A stretch of 64,000 nucleotides of DNA from Venturia oleaginea (Eukaryota; Ascomycota; Dothideomycetes; Venturiales; Venturiaceae). The position numbers and the translations under genes are program-made. Below, piece after piece: positions 32,560-42,298 of this stretch. The stretch spans positions 124,001 to 188,000 of the forward strand of contig JABMLP010000010.1 of assembly GCA_013176395.1 (NCBI GenBank), written 5' to 3'. The number at the start of each line of letters is the position of its first letter. Position 1 is the first letter of the stretch. A model generated the notes under the pieces. That model was given only the letters and a program-made list of their open reading frames with translations. It did no database searches and was not told the origin of the DNA.

Positions 32560-35500
32560 TTAGGAGAAGCTGGCATCAATCAGTAAGGGCGGCGTTGAGA
32601 GAGAGGGATATTCACATACGCTAATTGGATCATCTTGATCCGCAGTAAGTATGGAAGGACTGTGAGCCCCTAGTTCTGTATTAGCGCGAAGCTCAAGTGC
32701 AGGTCTTCTCGGCGTTCCTCCGATGGATGGTGATAGGCTGCCTGGTGTCGAGGGTGGGGGCGCTCGTGGATGATCATTCATACCATCGCTACCCATCATC
32801 TGGTTTTGCTCCAGCAGCGCGCCTCCAAGTGTTGCGCATTTGAGAATTGTCTGGATAAGTTGGTTCTGCTTGAGTGGTTTCGAAAGATATTCCTGTGACA
32901 CCGTTAAGGCCACTCCTAGAGGATATATCAATATACTTACGTCCATCTGAGCTTGAATACATTTTTCGCGGTCGCCAACCATGGCATGGGCGGTAAGGGC
33001 AATGATCGGTGTCCGCTGGGCGTCCACTTGAGCCCGTTCCCATTCTCGAATATTCGCGGTGGCTTCAAATCCTCCCTGTGAAAGAACAAGTCAGCTTGGT
33101 ATTCATTATATCGCCATTTCGATCCTTACCATGATCGGCATTTGTACATCCATGAGGATGATGTCGAACCTCTTCACCTTAACAAGCTCCAACGCCTCGA
33201 GACCATTGTTGGCGACGGTCACCTTATGGTGGTATTTCTCCAGTATCTTAACAGCCAATCTCTGGTTGACAGCATTGTCTTCTGCCAGCAGTATGTTCAA
33301 GAATCTGGAATTCTTGGATACGAGAGGCGCTGCTCTACCCTCGAGGGCGGGAATGAGCGCATTGCCCATGTCGATAGCAAGGCATGGTGTAGTCATATAG
33401 CTTGAGATGCCGTCTTCGAGTGCATTTTTGAAGCTAACAGAGATGTTCGGCGTCAGCATTACAAGTGGCGTGTACTTGTATTTTTCGAATTCTCGCAGCT
33501 TCTGAGCAGTGTCGTTGCAGTCAATAATGACACAATCGTAAGGTGGTTTGACAGAAGCATCAGGAGTCGGTATCGGCTCATTGGGTCCAATAATATGTGG
33601 GATAAGATCCAGTGCTGTGAGGTGCTTGACAATATCATCGCTGCACCCTGTCTTACCGCGGTCCACGAACAAGACTGGCCTACTTCTATACGGTGCAAGC
33701 TGAGGTGCGATGATGGTAATGTCAGGATCTGCAAGATGGACCTTACATGTGAAGTTGAAGGTACTACCGACACTGTATGCAGATTCCACCCACATCTCAC
33801 CCTTCATCAGATTGACCAGGCGGCGAGAGATGGACAAACCGAGACCAGTTCCGCCGAATTTCCGAGTCGTCGAGCCGTCAGCTTGCTGGAATGTGTCAAA
33901 AATGAGGTTGAGCTTGTCGGCCTTGATTCCGATACCGGTATCTGAAACCGCAAACTTGATCATGTACTCGGAGACGTCGCATTGAGGAGATTTGAAGGTA
34001 CCAATCTTGACCTTGACCTCACCATGCTCGGTGAACTTGATGGCGTTTCCAACGAGATTGAGTATAATCTGTCGCAATCGGAACGAGTCGCCCACAACGA
34101 AGTCCGGAACATCATGATCGACTTGATAAGCAAGGTTGAGATGTCTTTCGTTTGCTCGCGTGGTGAGTGACTTCAGAGCATTAAAAACCGTGCCCCGAAG
34201 CGAGAATGGAATCTCCTCCATGACCATTCGGTTGGCCTCTATCTTTGAGATGTCGAGAATATCGTCGATGATTGTCAAGAGCTGGTTGCCGAGATTGTGA
34301 ACGATGGTGATCATCTCTCGCTGGTAGCTAGAGAGCTCCGTGTCAAGCGCCAATTGACTCATTCCGATGATACCGTTCATAGGCGTGCGGATTTCGTGAC
34401 TCATGTTGGCAAGGAATTCGGATTTTGTTTTGTTGGCGAGTTCGGCTGCTTCCCTGGCTTGTGTGTTCTTTTCGATACTGTCCCGCAAGTTGGATATCAT
34501 GTTGTTGATTTTACCCTTGAGCTCACCCATCTCGCCGGAAGCTTCAACTTGTATCGTTGTGAACTTGCCCTCCATTGCCATGGTGGTGATGTCTCCAAAG
34601 GCTCGAACCTGTGCTGTCAAGTTCTGGGCCATGGTATTGACTGAAACGGTAATCTCTCGCCACCGCCCAGTGATGCCTTCGACTTCTGCCTGGCCGCCCA
34701 TTTTCCCTTCTACTCCGACTTCTCGAGCGACGCGTTTCACTGCAAGAGACCAGTTGTCCAGTCTTGCCACCATGTCATTGATGGTGTCTTTGAGTAGAGC
34801 GATTTCTCCTTGGGCGTGAACTTCGACACGTTGGGTCATGTCGCCACGAGCGATTGCTTGGGTGACGTCTGAGATACTCCGCACTTGCGTGGTGAGATTC
34901 TGGGCCATGGTGTTGACATTGTCTATTATTGATATCAGCGGTTGAATTTTTAGAGCAATTGAATCCTGCTTACCGGTCAGGTCTTTCCACTTCCCATCAA
35001 CTTGCTCAACCTCAGCCTGCCCACCGAGTACACCTTCAGTACCGACCTCGCGGGCCACTTTACTGACTTCGAAAGCAAAAGCATTGAGTCTGTCCACCAT
35101 GGTATTGATGGTGTTTTTCAGGGTCAAAACTTCCCCTTGGACATTGGCGCGGACCTTCTTCGTGAGATCTCCATTGGCGACCGCAGTGGTGACCATGGCG
35201 ATTTCCCGCACCTGGGTGGTGAGGTTATTCGACAATCCATTCACAGAATCTGTCAGATCTGCCCATGTTCCCTCCACACCATGGACTGTTGCTTGTCCAC
35301 CGAGCTTGCCTTCTGTGCCGACCTCGCGTGCAATCTTTGTTACTTCGTGAGCAAATTGTTGCAAGCGGTCAACCATGGAATTGATGGTCGTCTTCAATTC
35401 CAGAATTTCGCCCTTGCAGTCTGCCTGTACCTTACGCTGTAGGTCACCTTTGGCGACGGCTGTGGTGACCTGAGCGATATCTCTGACTTGTGTGGTGAGA

Positions 35501-36743
35501 TTGTTGGCCATGGCGTTGACACTGATTGTGAGATCATTCCACATGCCCTGGACACCGTCGATCTGGGCTTGGCCTCCCAAGAGACCCTCGGTCCCCACGT
35601 CGCGTGCGACGCGTGTAACTTCTGTTGCAAAGGAGCGGAGTTGGTCCACCATGGTATTGATAGTTTGCTGGAGCTCAAGAATTTCACCCCTTGCTGGCCT
35701 CTCGATTTTCTTCCTCAAATCACCATGGGCCACGGCGGTGGTTACTTCAGCAATTTCTCGCACCTGGTTTGTCAGATTCTCGGCCATCAAGTTGACTGCA
35801 AGAGTTAGTTGTGAAGCACTGGATTTAAAAACCATCACCCACCATTGTCTGTCAACTCTGCCCAGATCCCCTTAACACCAGGTACCACAGCTTGACCGCC
35901 TAGTCGACCCTCGGTGCCTACTTCTCTTGCCAGCCTTGTCACTTGGGATGCGAACTCTTGCAGTTGGTCTATCATTTTGTTCGTCGTCTTCTTGAACGTC
36001 GCAATTTCAGGGTCCAGTTCCTTTGCGTGAATCAAGACCTTTTTCCCCAGGTCTCCGCTAGCAACAGCTGTGATAATTGTGCCAATTTCCCGCAAAGCCT
36101 TTTGGAACGCCAAATTTGCCTGTTGATGTTTGGCCAGCTCCCGCTTGAGGGCACCAATATCTTCCATGCCGTGTCCGAATGCCGTGTCTTGCGCCTCCTT
36201 TTGGGTTGAGATTTGCGTGCTCAGCTCATCGATCTGGTCTCTCTGTGTTTTGATTTGATCGGCTTGCTTGTTGAGGTGATCCCTGATGTACCCTAATTGT
36301 TCTTCTGTCAGGCGAGGCGACAGAGGCTGGTCGCCATCGTTGGAAGCATCTTCGGCCAACCAATTATTCACCCAATGTGTTCGCGGATCTCTTTGTGCGT
36401 TCGAGACCTTGCGCACTGCAAAGGATGTGGGTGTCTTGGGAGGATCGCGCGGTAAGTCTGTAGGATAGGTTGGAGGTAAGCCCGGCTCATTGGGGGTCAT
36501 GGGAAACGCACCCGAATTAGCAGCCTTGGACTCCAAAAAGTTGACGCGTGCAATCAAGGCGGCTAATTCGCGTTCCAGCGTCTCTTTTTCAGGAGTATCG
36601 GGGCCTGGCAGGAAAGATGGCACGGGCGGGGTCCCATTTGCAGCTACTTGGCCAGGAAAGCTCTTGTCCAGGCGAGGATCATGTTGCCTCGCAATGTTAG
36701 AAATAATGGCAGCGAGCGCTGCGCTCGTGTCGATGGACGACAT
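32560..36743 (-). CDS. NIK1: Group III hybrid histidine kinase (Nik1/Os-1 type)
   Basis: Cytosolic osmosensor kinase upstream of the HOG MAP-kinase pathway and known target pathway of phenylpyrrole and dicarboximide fungicides. Exons are 36743-35843, 35795-34974, 34922-33130, 33075-32941 and 32892-32560, giving 1,327 residues, normal for the class. Order: disordered N-terminus with coiled coil ([12 protein letters not shown]), HAMP array from about residue 213 to 700 (repeated TTAVAxGDL and REVGTEG motifs), H-box [10 protein letters not shown] (His about 747), N-box [11 protein letters not shown]-boxes DTGIGI and [10 protein letters not shown], and receiver AEDNAVN with phosphoacceptor in ILMDVQMP (about 1163), ALTAHAM and LSKPLK. 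No transmembrane segments. The intron at 34973-34923 is 51 nt and free of stops. Everything needed for phosphorelay is present. Confidence 0.95.
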
Positions 36744-38665
36744 TTTTGTGCCTGGGAAGACAGGCTCGGTAACTGATTCTCAGTGCCGCATTTGGCTGGG
36801 GTCGAGGCTGGATGGTGCTGTGTTGTCGATGTAGCTAGCACAGGGTGGCGGTGGATGGCAGGAATTGGGTGTACAGTGGATTGTTGGTCGCTTCTCGCGT
36901 GCAAGGTGAAAGATGCACTTAGTGAAGGAAAGTGTCGAAAAGAAAGGTGCTTGTGAATATCTAAAGGAGCGATTCGGTAAGGCGTTCCTTGGAAAGGGCA
37001 AAGCAGGGAGTAGGTGGTGACTGGTGAGAGGGGTCCAGTGGTAGGTATTGTTCTCGGAGGCAGTCGAACAAATCAATTATTCTGTGCACAATGTCGCAGC
37101 TTCGATCCCTGCCTAGCTTTCCAACGGGAGCTCGTTAAGGGGGCCAGGAGCCTCTGACGGTCGCCCAGCTCAGGGCCCTGCTGACTCGGCGGGCGGAGGG
37201 AGGAGAATAGAATTCTTGACGTCGGTGGCGTCTGTCGTTATGCAGGGTGGGTGGAGCGAGACGTTGAAGGACGGTTCGGGGTAGGAACTCCCAAGGGCAA
37301 AGGATGGGGAGGGGATGGGATGGATGGATGGGATGGGGTGGGGGGATAGAGATGGTGAGGGAGATGGTGGTGGAGATGGAGATGGAGATGGTGATTATGA
37401 TGCTGGAGTGAGGGAGCGTCAGGGAAGGAGAAAAGAAGAGCAAATGGCAGGAAATGAGAGAGATCCACTAGAGATTGCTCATCTTCGGTGTGTTACTCGT
37501 TCCAACAGACCAACATAGATGCCTGCATGCTTTTGGACGATCTACGTGCGTGGAAGTGCGAGGCGGAGCGATGGTCACATCTGAGTGGGCACCCACGGCA
37601 CCCGTATCGATCAATTACTGGCGAGCAGGCCGACTGACTAAGCGGCGTGGAATCTCGGGCACGCACTCGGCACCCTTCATGGCAGAATTGTTAGCGAGAG
37701 TACTTGGGTTAGATGTGCATGTTTGATCTCTGTACTTAGTGTTGCACATTCATGAACTGAGCAGTGTGTGCGCTAGATACTGGTGCAAATCTATGGAGTC
37801 GCTGCATGCGAACGCTGGTTGCCGCATCTTCGCCACCAAATCCTTCATATGCCAGCTTCCGAGTCATTATCTCAGGCTTCCTCCTCCTGCCCTTTTCGAT
37901 GGTGGGAATGGGAATGGGAATGGGCATAGCATTGCTGCGCGAAGTGCTGAAACAATGGCGTCAAACACAACTGCTCTACCTTCGCTGCCTACATCGGATT
38001 GTGCCTCCAGACTTTGACGCGTTGAACAGCTTTGGTTAGTCTCGTCAGGGAGACGTCGGCTAATTCTAGAAATATGGGGTTGCCTAGGTTCCACCCAGGG
38101 TCCATCCAGCCACGGCCGTAATCCTATCTCCGCATCGCCCCCATCAATCGAATCCCGCCCTTCATGAAGACACAAATACAATCGACTCGTCGAGTGCAAT
38201 CACCTTTCGCAGTTGTCTCTCACCACAAAGTCTTCCCTCACAGGAAAGATACCTGTCCCCGGGATCGGATGTATGTGAATCGTCCGTCCGACAGGTGCCC
38301 CCTTCTCCCACAGCGCCCGAACTACGTGCCATCGGTTCGGGATCTACAATCTAGCATGTCAGCATCAGTCTTGTTGCGGCTCTTCACATCATCAACATCA
38401 GGTATGGGTCCATATGGGCAGGCGTTGAATTTCGACAAGAGCTGTTAACTTCTTATACTTCCTTTGTACCGCCAAAGACAAACAGCAAGATCAATCCCCA
38501 TGTCCTTTGAAGTCTAGGGCAACATGTAAAGTTTCAGGACCATGCCCAACCTCTTGTACTGCACTTGCCATCGTTGTCCTTGTACTACAGTCTTCCTTGT
38601 TCATGCAAAAGGAAATTCCATGTCTGCGTCGACGCCGCATCTTTGCTTTCGAAAAACCGATGCTG
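36744..38665. other. Long intergenic region upstream of the kinase gene
   Basis: About 1.9 kb. It contains the kinase promoter and leader (pyrimidine-rich on the minus strand near 36,800-37,080) and a purine-rich low-complexity tract at about 37,300-37,440. ORFs here lack conserved motifs. Confidence 0.4.
37290..37440. repeat. Purine-rich GGAT/GGAGAT low-complexity tract
   Basis: The plus strand is almost free of C over about 150 bp, with runs of GGATGG followed by GGAGATGG. It lies about 550 bp upstream of the kinase start codon. Confidence 0.7.
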
Positions 38666-39487
38666 CTAAACAAACTCACGCGCCGCGGTAGCTAGACCAC
38701 CTTGTTTGCCCACTGAGCCGGCATCGTCCTCACCAGCCACGTCACTGGTTCCGCCTCTTTTCAGGGTATCGACGAGCTCGAGTCCGTCATATTCTGCCTT
38801 CTGCACTCCCACTCCCCTCCTCCGCCTCCGCAACTCCGAAGCACACCTCCTCCACGCCAGAGATACGGCCAGAACCACAATCGGCCCCAAGGAAAAGCAT
38901 AGGATCAATGCCATCTCTGCCGCCGGGTATGTCTTTTCCAATACGGCCTTGATCGCTGCAATTGTCGCCGGAGGAGGGTAACCGGCGTCTGATGCGTCTC
39001 CAATTGTCTCCATGGCGTTAGTCCAGTGCTTGTAGTATATCCTTCCCCGATAAACGCCTTTGCTTTTCAACGAGTCAACGTAGAGCCAGCCACAGCTCTG
39101 TTCAGGGGTTGGCGTGTGTAAGACTTCGAATTGGCTGGAGTTAAAGGCGGTTTGAAGGTGCATGTCATAGGAGGCAGTCCAAGGTGTCTTGATCAGGTAT
39201 GTTCTTCCTGATCCATTCTCGTAGAAATCTTGGAAATGTACCAGGCCCCGTATCTGATTGAGACAATGACTTTGTCTTTGGAGCTCGTAGCTGGTGCGCT
39301 CTATTTCTGTATTCATCCCATTGTACCTGCCGGCGTCTACTGGGATGCTGTTGTATTCTTCCCATCTGTTCTGGCCATAGTTTGATATCTCGAGCACTCG
39401 AGCGTGCGGGCGTTTCGGATGTTCTTGGGCTGAGGCGAGGTACGGTATCGTAAGCAAGATACTCAAGGAGAGAGCAAGGAATCCCAT
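38666..39487 (-). CDS. Predicted type I membrane protein with signal peptide
   Basis: 273-residue single ORF, ATG at 39487. An N-terminal signal peptide (FLALSLSILLTIPYLASA, cleavage likely after ASA at about residue 20) is followed by an extracellular or lumenal domain with Cys residues and N-glycosylation sequons (NGS, NSS). One transmembrane helix (MALILCFSLGPIVVLAVSLA) lies near residue 192, then a stop-transfer Arg cluster (LRRRRRGV) and an acidic cytosolic tail. This is the layout of a surface sensor or adhesion protein, but no named domain is recognised. Confidence 0.7.
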   Translation of the reverse strand: MGFLALSLSILLTIPYLASAQEHPKRPHARVLEISNYGQNRWEEYNSIPVDAGRYNGMNTEIERTSYELQRQSHCLNQIRGLVHFQDFYENGSGRTYLIKTPWTASYDMHLQTAFNSSQFEVLHTPTPEQSCGWLYVDSLKSKGVYRGRIYYKHWTNAMETIGDASDAGYPPPATIAAIKAVLEKTYPAAEMALILCFSLGPIVVLAVSLAWRRCASELRRRRRGVGVQKAEYDGLELVDTLKRGGTSDVAGEDDAGSVGKQGGLATAAREFV

Positions 39488-40678
39488 CGTGTACGTGTTC
39501 GAGAAACGAGAATTTTGAAGAGACCGTAGGACATGAGATTTGAGGGGCTAGAGACTTTGTGTACGACTGAACATCGACATGCGCTCAAAAAGACTCACGG
39601 CAACCACGGTACGCCAAATCTTATACTCACCCAACGCTCTACCAGACTCCGCGAGAACGGGTTCATCACATGGTCACCACATGGAATATCATGAAGCCAG
39701 TCTTTCACGCGAAGGGGAACACCGGCTGCGCTGAATTGTCAGAAAGTTTGCCAGCTCGAACAGGAGGAAAAACTGGCCTCCAAACGCAGCTCCCGTTGTC
39801 GAATGCCCAGAGCAGGTATCTTATGAGGAATACGCCCCCGGCTACATGATAAGAAAGTTCCAAAAATTCGTGTTTGAGTAGGTAGACGTCTTGTCGAGAG
39901 CTACTCGAGTTCGAATCATCTTCTTTTCGATTACAAACACCATGTCGTCCAATCACGCTAACCATTGATAGCTACCATTTTTCTCGGCGATGTTCGTACA
40001 GGGCGATACCGATTCACAGGCATGTAAAATTGAGGCATGATGCAGCGAGCATCGACAGAGACCCCCGCATGATCTCATCGCCTGATCTGATACATTATCG
40101 ATTTGCTCATCTTTCAAATGAGGCTTCAATATGTGCGCGACTTGGTAAGTTAGGACCGATTGGTTCGAAATGACACTGAGAGATCTTGGTCTCCACGTCT
40201 ATCCAACAACATCCCGCTTTCTCCAACCCCGCCGATTGTCAGTCTCTTTTCTTATAAATGAATACTTTTGCATTTCGAGCTTATTTCTTCTAACTTGTCA
40301 ATACTATACTCCGACTAAACAAACCATCTCCCTCTTCGGTCAATATGATCATTCTATCAAGAGGCATGAAATTTCACCGCAGTCAATCTAAGCCCACGCC
40401 TCAATTGCCCAGCATATCCTCCATCTTTCACATCAGCGCCAGAATAATATCTTTCTTTAGCAACACGAACAAAGTCGCAACAATTCTGCACAATTCCCTT
40501 CGATACATATCCTAGACTCCATTCAATCCTGCGAAAAGTATACAACCCCAATCGATAAGAAACACGCACCCTAGCTAGCAACCTGCAGCATCCACCTCCT
40601 CAATCGATAACCGGCCTTCCCACACCCAATTACCCACTTTGCATAAACACACTCCACCTATCGTCGTGCATGAACTCA
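39488..40678. other. Intergenic, no gene seen
   Basis: About 1.2 kb upstream of the tRNA pair. The segment near 40,150-40,620 is AT-rich and pyrimidine-rich; no coding or repeat feature could be supported. Confidence 0.4.
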
Positions 40679-40693
40679 GCGTGGGTGGTTTAG

Positions 40694-40743
40694 GTTAGCG
40701 ATCCTTCCTTCTCCCACGCAGCCATCGAACTAACAATATCCAG
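40694..40743 (+). other. Spliceosomal-type intron 1 in tRNA-Gly (50 nt)
   Basis: Begins GTTAGC, has GAACTAACA as a near-perfect branch site and ends TATCCAG. It is inserted between tRNA positions 15 and 16, inside the A box. It also contains CCCACGC (40713-40719), the exact complement of the tRNA 5' acceptor strand. Confidence 0.75.
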
Positions 40744-40747
40744 TGGT

Positions 40748-40799
40748 GTGAGTACATTCTCCCCAACCCTTCCCATCAGGAATGCTAATGCATGAGCAG
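40748..40799 (+). other. Spliceosomal-type intron 2 in tRNA-Gly (52 nt)
   Basis: Begins GTGAGT, has TGCTAATGC as branch site and ends GAGCAG. It lies between tRNA positions 20 and 21, only 4 nt after intron 1. Confidence 0.78.
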
Positions 40800-40867
40800 A
40801 AAATCCGTGCTTGCCATCAGTTACAAGTTGCACGGGCCCCGAGTTCGATTCTCGGTCCACGCATTCC

Positions 40868-40873
40868 TTTTTT
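40868..40873 (+). terminator. Pol III terminator T6 after tRNA-Gly
   Basis: Six T residues begin 5 nt after the discriminator base, the normal place for RNA polymerase III termination. Confidence 0.8.
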
Positions 40874-41521
40874 GTCTTTTTGCTCCTCTCGCTGTTTTTG
40901 TGTATTATAAATGGGTGGGGAGATGATGGTTGGAGAAGACAATTTTGGGAAATGTGTACGCGTTGAAAATTGACTACATTCTTTTCCTGCCGTCATTATG
41001 ATGGGGGTTCTGTCCACGCTCATTCTTTTTGTATCTCCATATATGGAAGAGGTGTACGAGAGGCAAGGTAAGATGGAAGGTGAGATGGAGTGTGGAATTG
41101 CAAGCTTCGTACAAACTTCTTGGAGCATGTAAACTCGGCATGAAGGATCTTGTCCTTCCATCGTTCCGTTCAACACTCGGATTTTATTTGATTAGTTCAT
41201 TCGTCTCGAGGCGTAGAAAAGGGAGTTGAGAAGGGGAGAAGGGGATTCTTTACTGCAATTGCGATCCCGATGAAAGACTCGGTGACTTCGCATTAGTTTG
41301 GTTGGTTCGAAAACGCTGGTGATCTTTTCTCGTTCGAGGGGGCTGCTCTCGTTTCCTAAGTATGATAGAGAACAAAGCTAGGAAATTCCAGTGTCCAGCC
41401 ATTAATACAATTGTGTATGCTCTCCATGCTTCTTGCTCAGCCTTGGGCTGAAGTGACCATGATTTGCTTGCCGTACCTCATTGACTATATAGATTCAACG
41501 CCTCATTTTGAATCACAGTAC
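40874..41521. other. Spacer between the two tRNA genes
   Basis: No gene or repeat seen; short ORFs are judged to be chance frames. Confidence 0.45.
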
Positions 41522-41665
41522 GGCGCCGTGGCGGAGTGGTTAACGCGACAGACTTGAACACCTCTTTCAGAAATCTGTTTCCTTCGGGAGCGCATGTTCG
41601 GTACGTTTCATGGTTTGAAAGTGTAGACAAAGCCAACTAATCTGAGCAGAACCATGCCGGCGTCG
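41522..41665 (+). tRNA. tRNA-Ser(UGA) with canonical 14-nt intron and a spliceosomal-type T-loop intron
   Basis: Exons are 41522-41558, 41573-41600 and 41650-41665, giving an 81-nt type II tRNA. Acceptor GGCGCCG pairs with CGGCGTC, D-stem GCG with CGC around GAGTGGTTAA, anticodon stem ACAGA with TCTGT, loop CTTGAAA (anticodon TGA), variable arm TTCC/GGGA, T-stem GCATG with CATGC, loop TTCGAAC, discriminator G. The 14-nt insert 41559-41572 is at the usual position 37/38. The 49-nt insert 41601-41649 splits the T-loop between positions 57 and 58, begins GTACGT, has AACTAATCTG and ends GAGCAG. Without its removal the T-arm and B box are broken. Confidence 0.88.
41601..41649 (+). other. Spliceosomal-type intron in the T-loop of tRNA-Ser (49 nt)
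   Basis: Donor GTACGT, branch-like CTAAT 10 nt before the acceptor GCAG, and length as in this window's mRNA introns (42-54 nt). It contains CATGGTT (41609-41615), complementary to AACCATG at the start of the next exon. Confidence 0.8.
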
Positions 41666-41709
41666 TCTACTAATACCGACTGGCTACATCCCTCATCATC
41701 TAGACATTC

Positions 41710-41714
41710 TTTTT
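41710..41714 (+). terminator. Possible Pol III terminator after tRNA-Ser
   Basis: First T5 run downstream, 45 nt after the discriminator; rather distant for a tRNA gene. Confidence 0.4.
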
Positions 41715-42298
41715 GCTCGATCAAGATTGTGGGTGCTTGATGTTTGTTTGCTGGTGTTGAAGAAGTTATTTTGTCCAGTCATGGACCCCCACTACATCAA
41801 GACGTTCATATTTTTCTCGAATCGATCAAGGCATTTGATTTCAAGACTGAGACTATACTCGTGAAACGCATCTGTTATCTGTTCAGGAAAATGCGGGAGG
41901 TATATGCTAGTATTGGGGATTTTGAAAATGGAAATGTATAATGGAATGAATATCTTGCAAATGGGAATATGATGGGGAATTTGGAAATGAAGAGCACGGT
42001 AGAATTGATTGAATTATGAGGCTTCCAGACGTGAAACGCGCCCTCCTGCTATTGCTCTTCATCCGTCGCGATGACGTCGGCAATGACAACCAGCTATCAA
42101 GAAGACCATCGTCCTCTCGGTCGGAAAGAAAGAAAGAAAGAAAGAAAGAAAGACAACACCAGCATCTTCTCCATATTCGCTGAAAGACACACCACAGATA
42201 CTGTCGTTACAGCCTAGCGAGATCTGCGCTGCCATCAAGTGGAGCGAGGGAGACCTTGTCACACAGCAAGGGTCAGCCATCGCCATCGCCACATCGCC
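41715..42298. promoter_or_regulatory. Upstream region of the 42.3-kb gene, with (GAAA)n microsatellite
   Basis: A GAAA repeat of about 30 bp lies at 42122-42151. No other feature is supported. Confidence 0.5.

Larger units (their letters stand above)
40679..40863 (+). tRNA. tRNA-Gly(GCC) with two spliceosomal-type introns and a canonical 12-nt intron
   Basis: Exon 1 is 40679-40693, exon 2 is TGGT at 40744-40747, exon 3 is 40800-40816 and exon 4 is 40829-40863. Joined, they give a 71-nt tRNA: acceptor GCGTGGG/TCCACGC (one G-U pair), D-arm GTTT/AAAT with loop AGTGGTA, anticodon stem CGTGC/GCACG with loop TTGCCAT (anticodon GCC), T-arm CCGAG/CTCGG with loop TTCGATT, discriminator A. A T6 Pol III terminator follows at 40868-40873. 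Besides the usual insert after position 37 (40817-40828), two inserts of 50 and 52 nt interrupt the D-loop and carry GT..CTAAC/CTAAT..CAG signals. Every stem and invariant base is restored only by removing them. A non-functional copy is possible, but all paired positions are intact. Confidence 0.88.

Noticed and set aside
33106..35838. Plus-strand ORFs opposite the kinase HAMP array
   Set aside because: Antisense shadows of the repeated kinase sequence.
40679..40720. Truncated mini-tRNA hairpin GCGTGGG..CCCACGC
   Set aside because: It lacks anticodon and T-arms, and the full tRNA-Gly read through to 40863 explains the 5' part; the complement lies inside an intron.
40694..41649. Bulge-helix-bulge introns cut by the tRNA endonuclease
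   Set aside because: The three inserts have GT..CTAAY..CAG signals and mRNA-intron size; I found no convincing bulge-helix-bulge at their borders. Not fully excluded.
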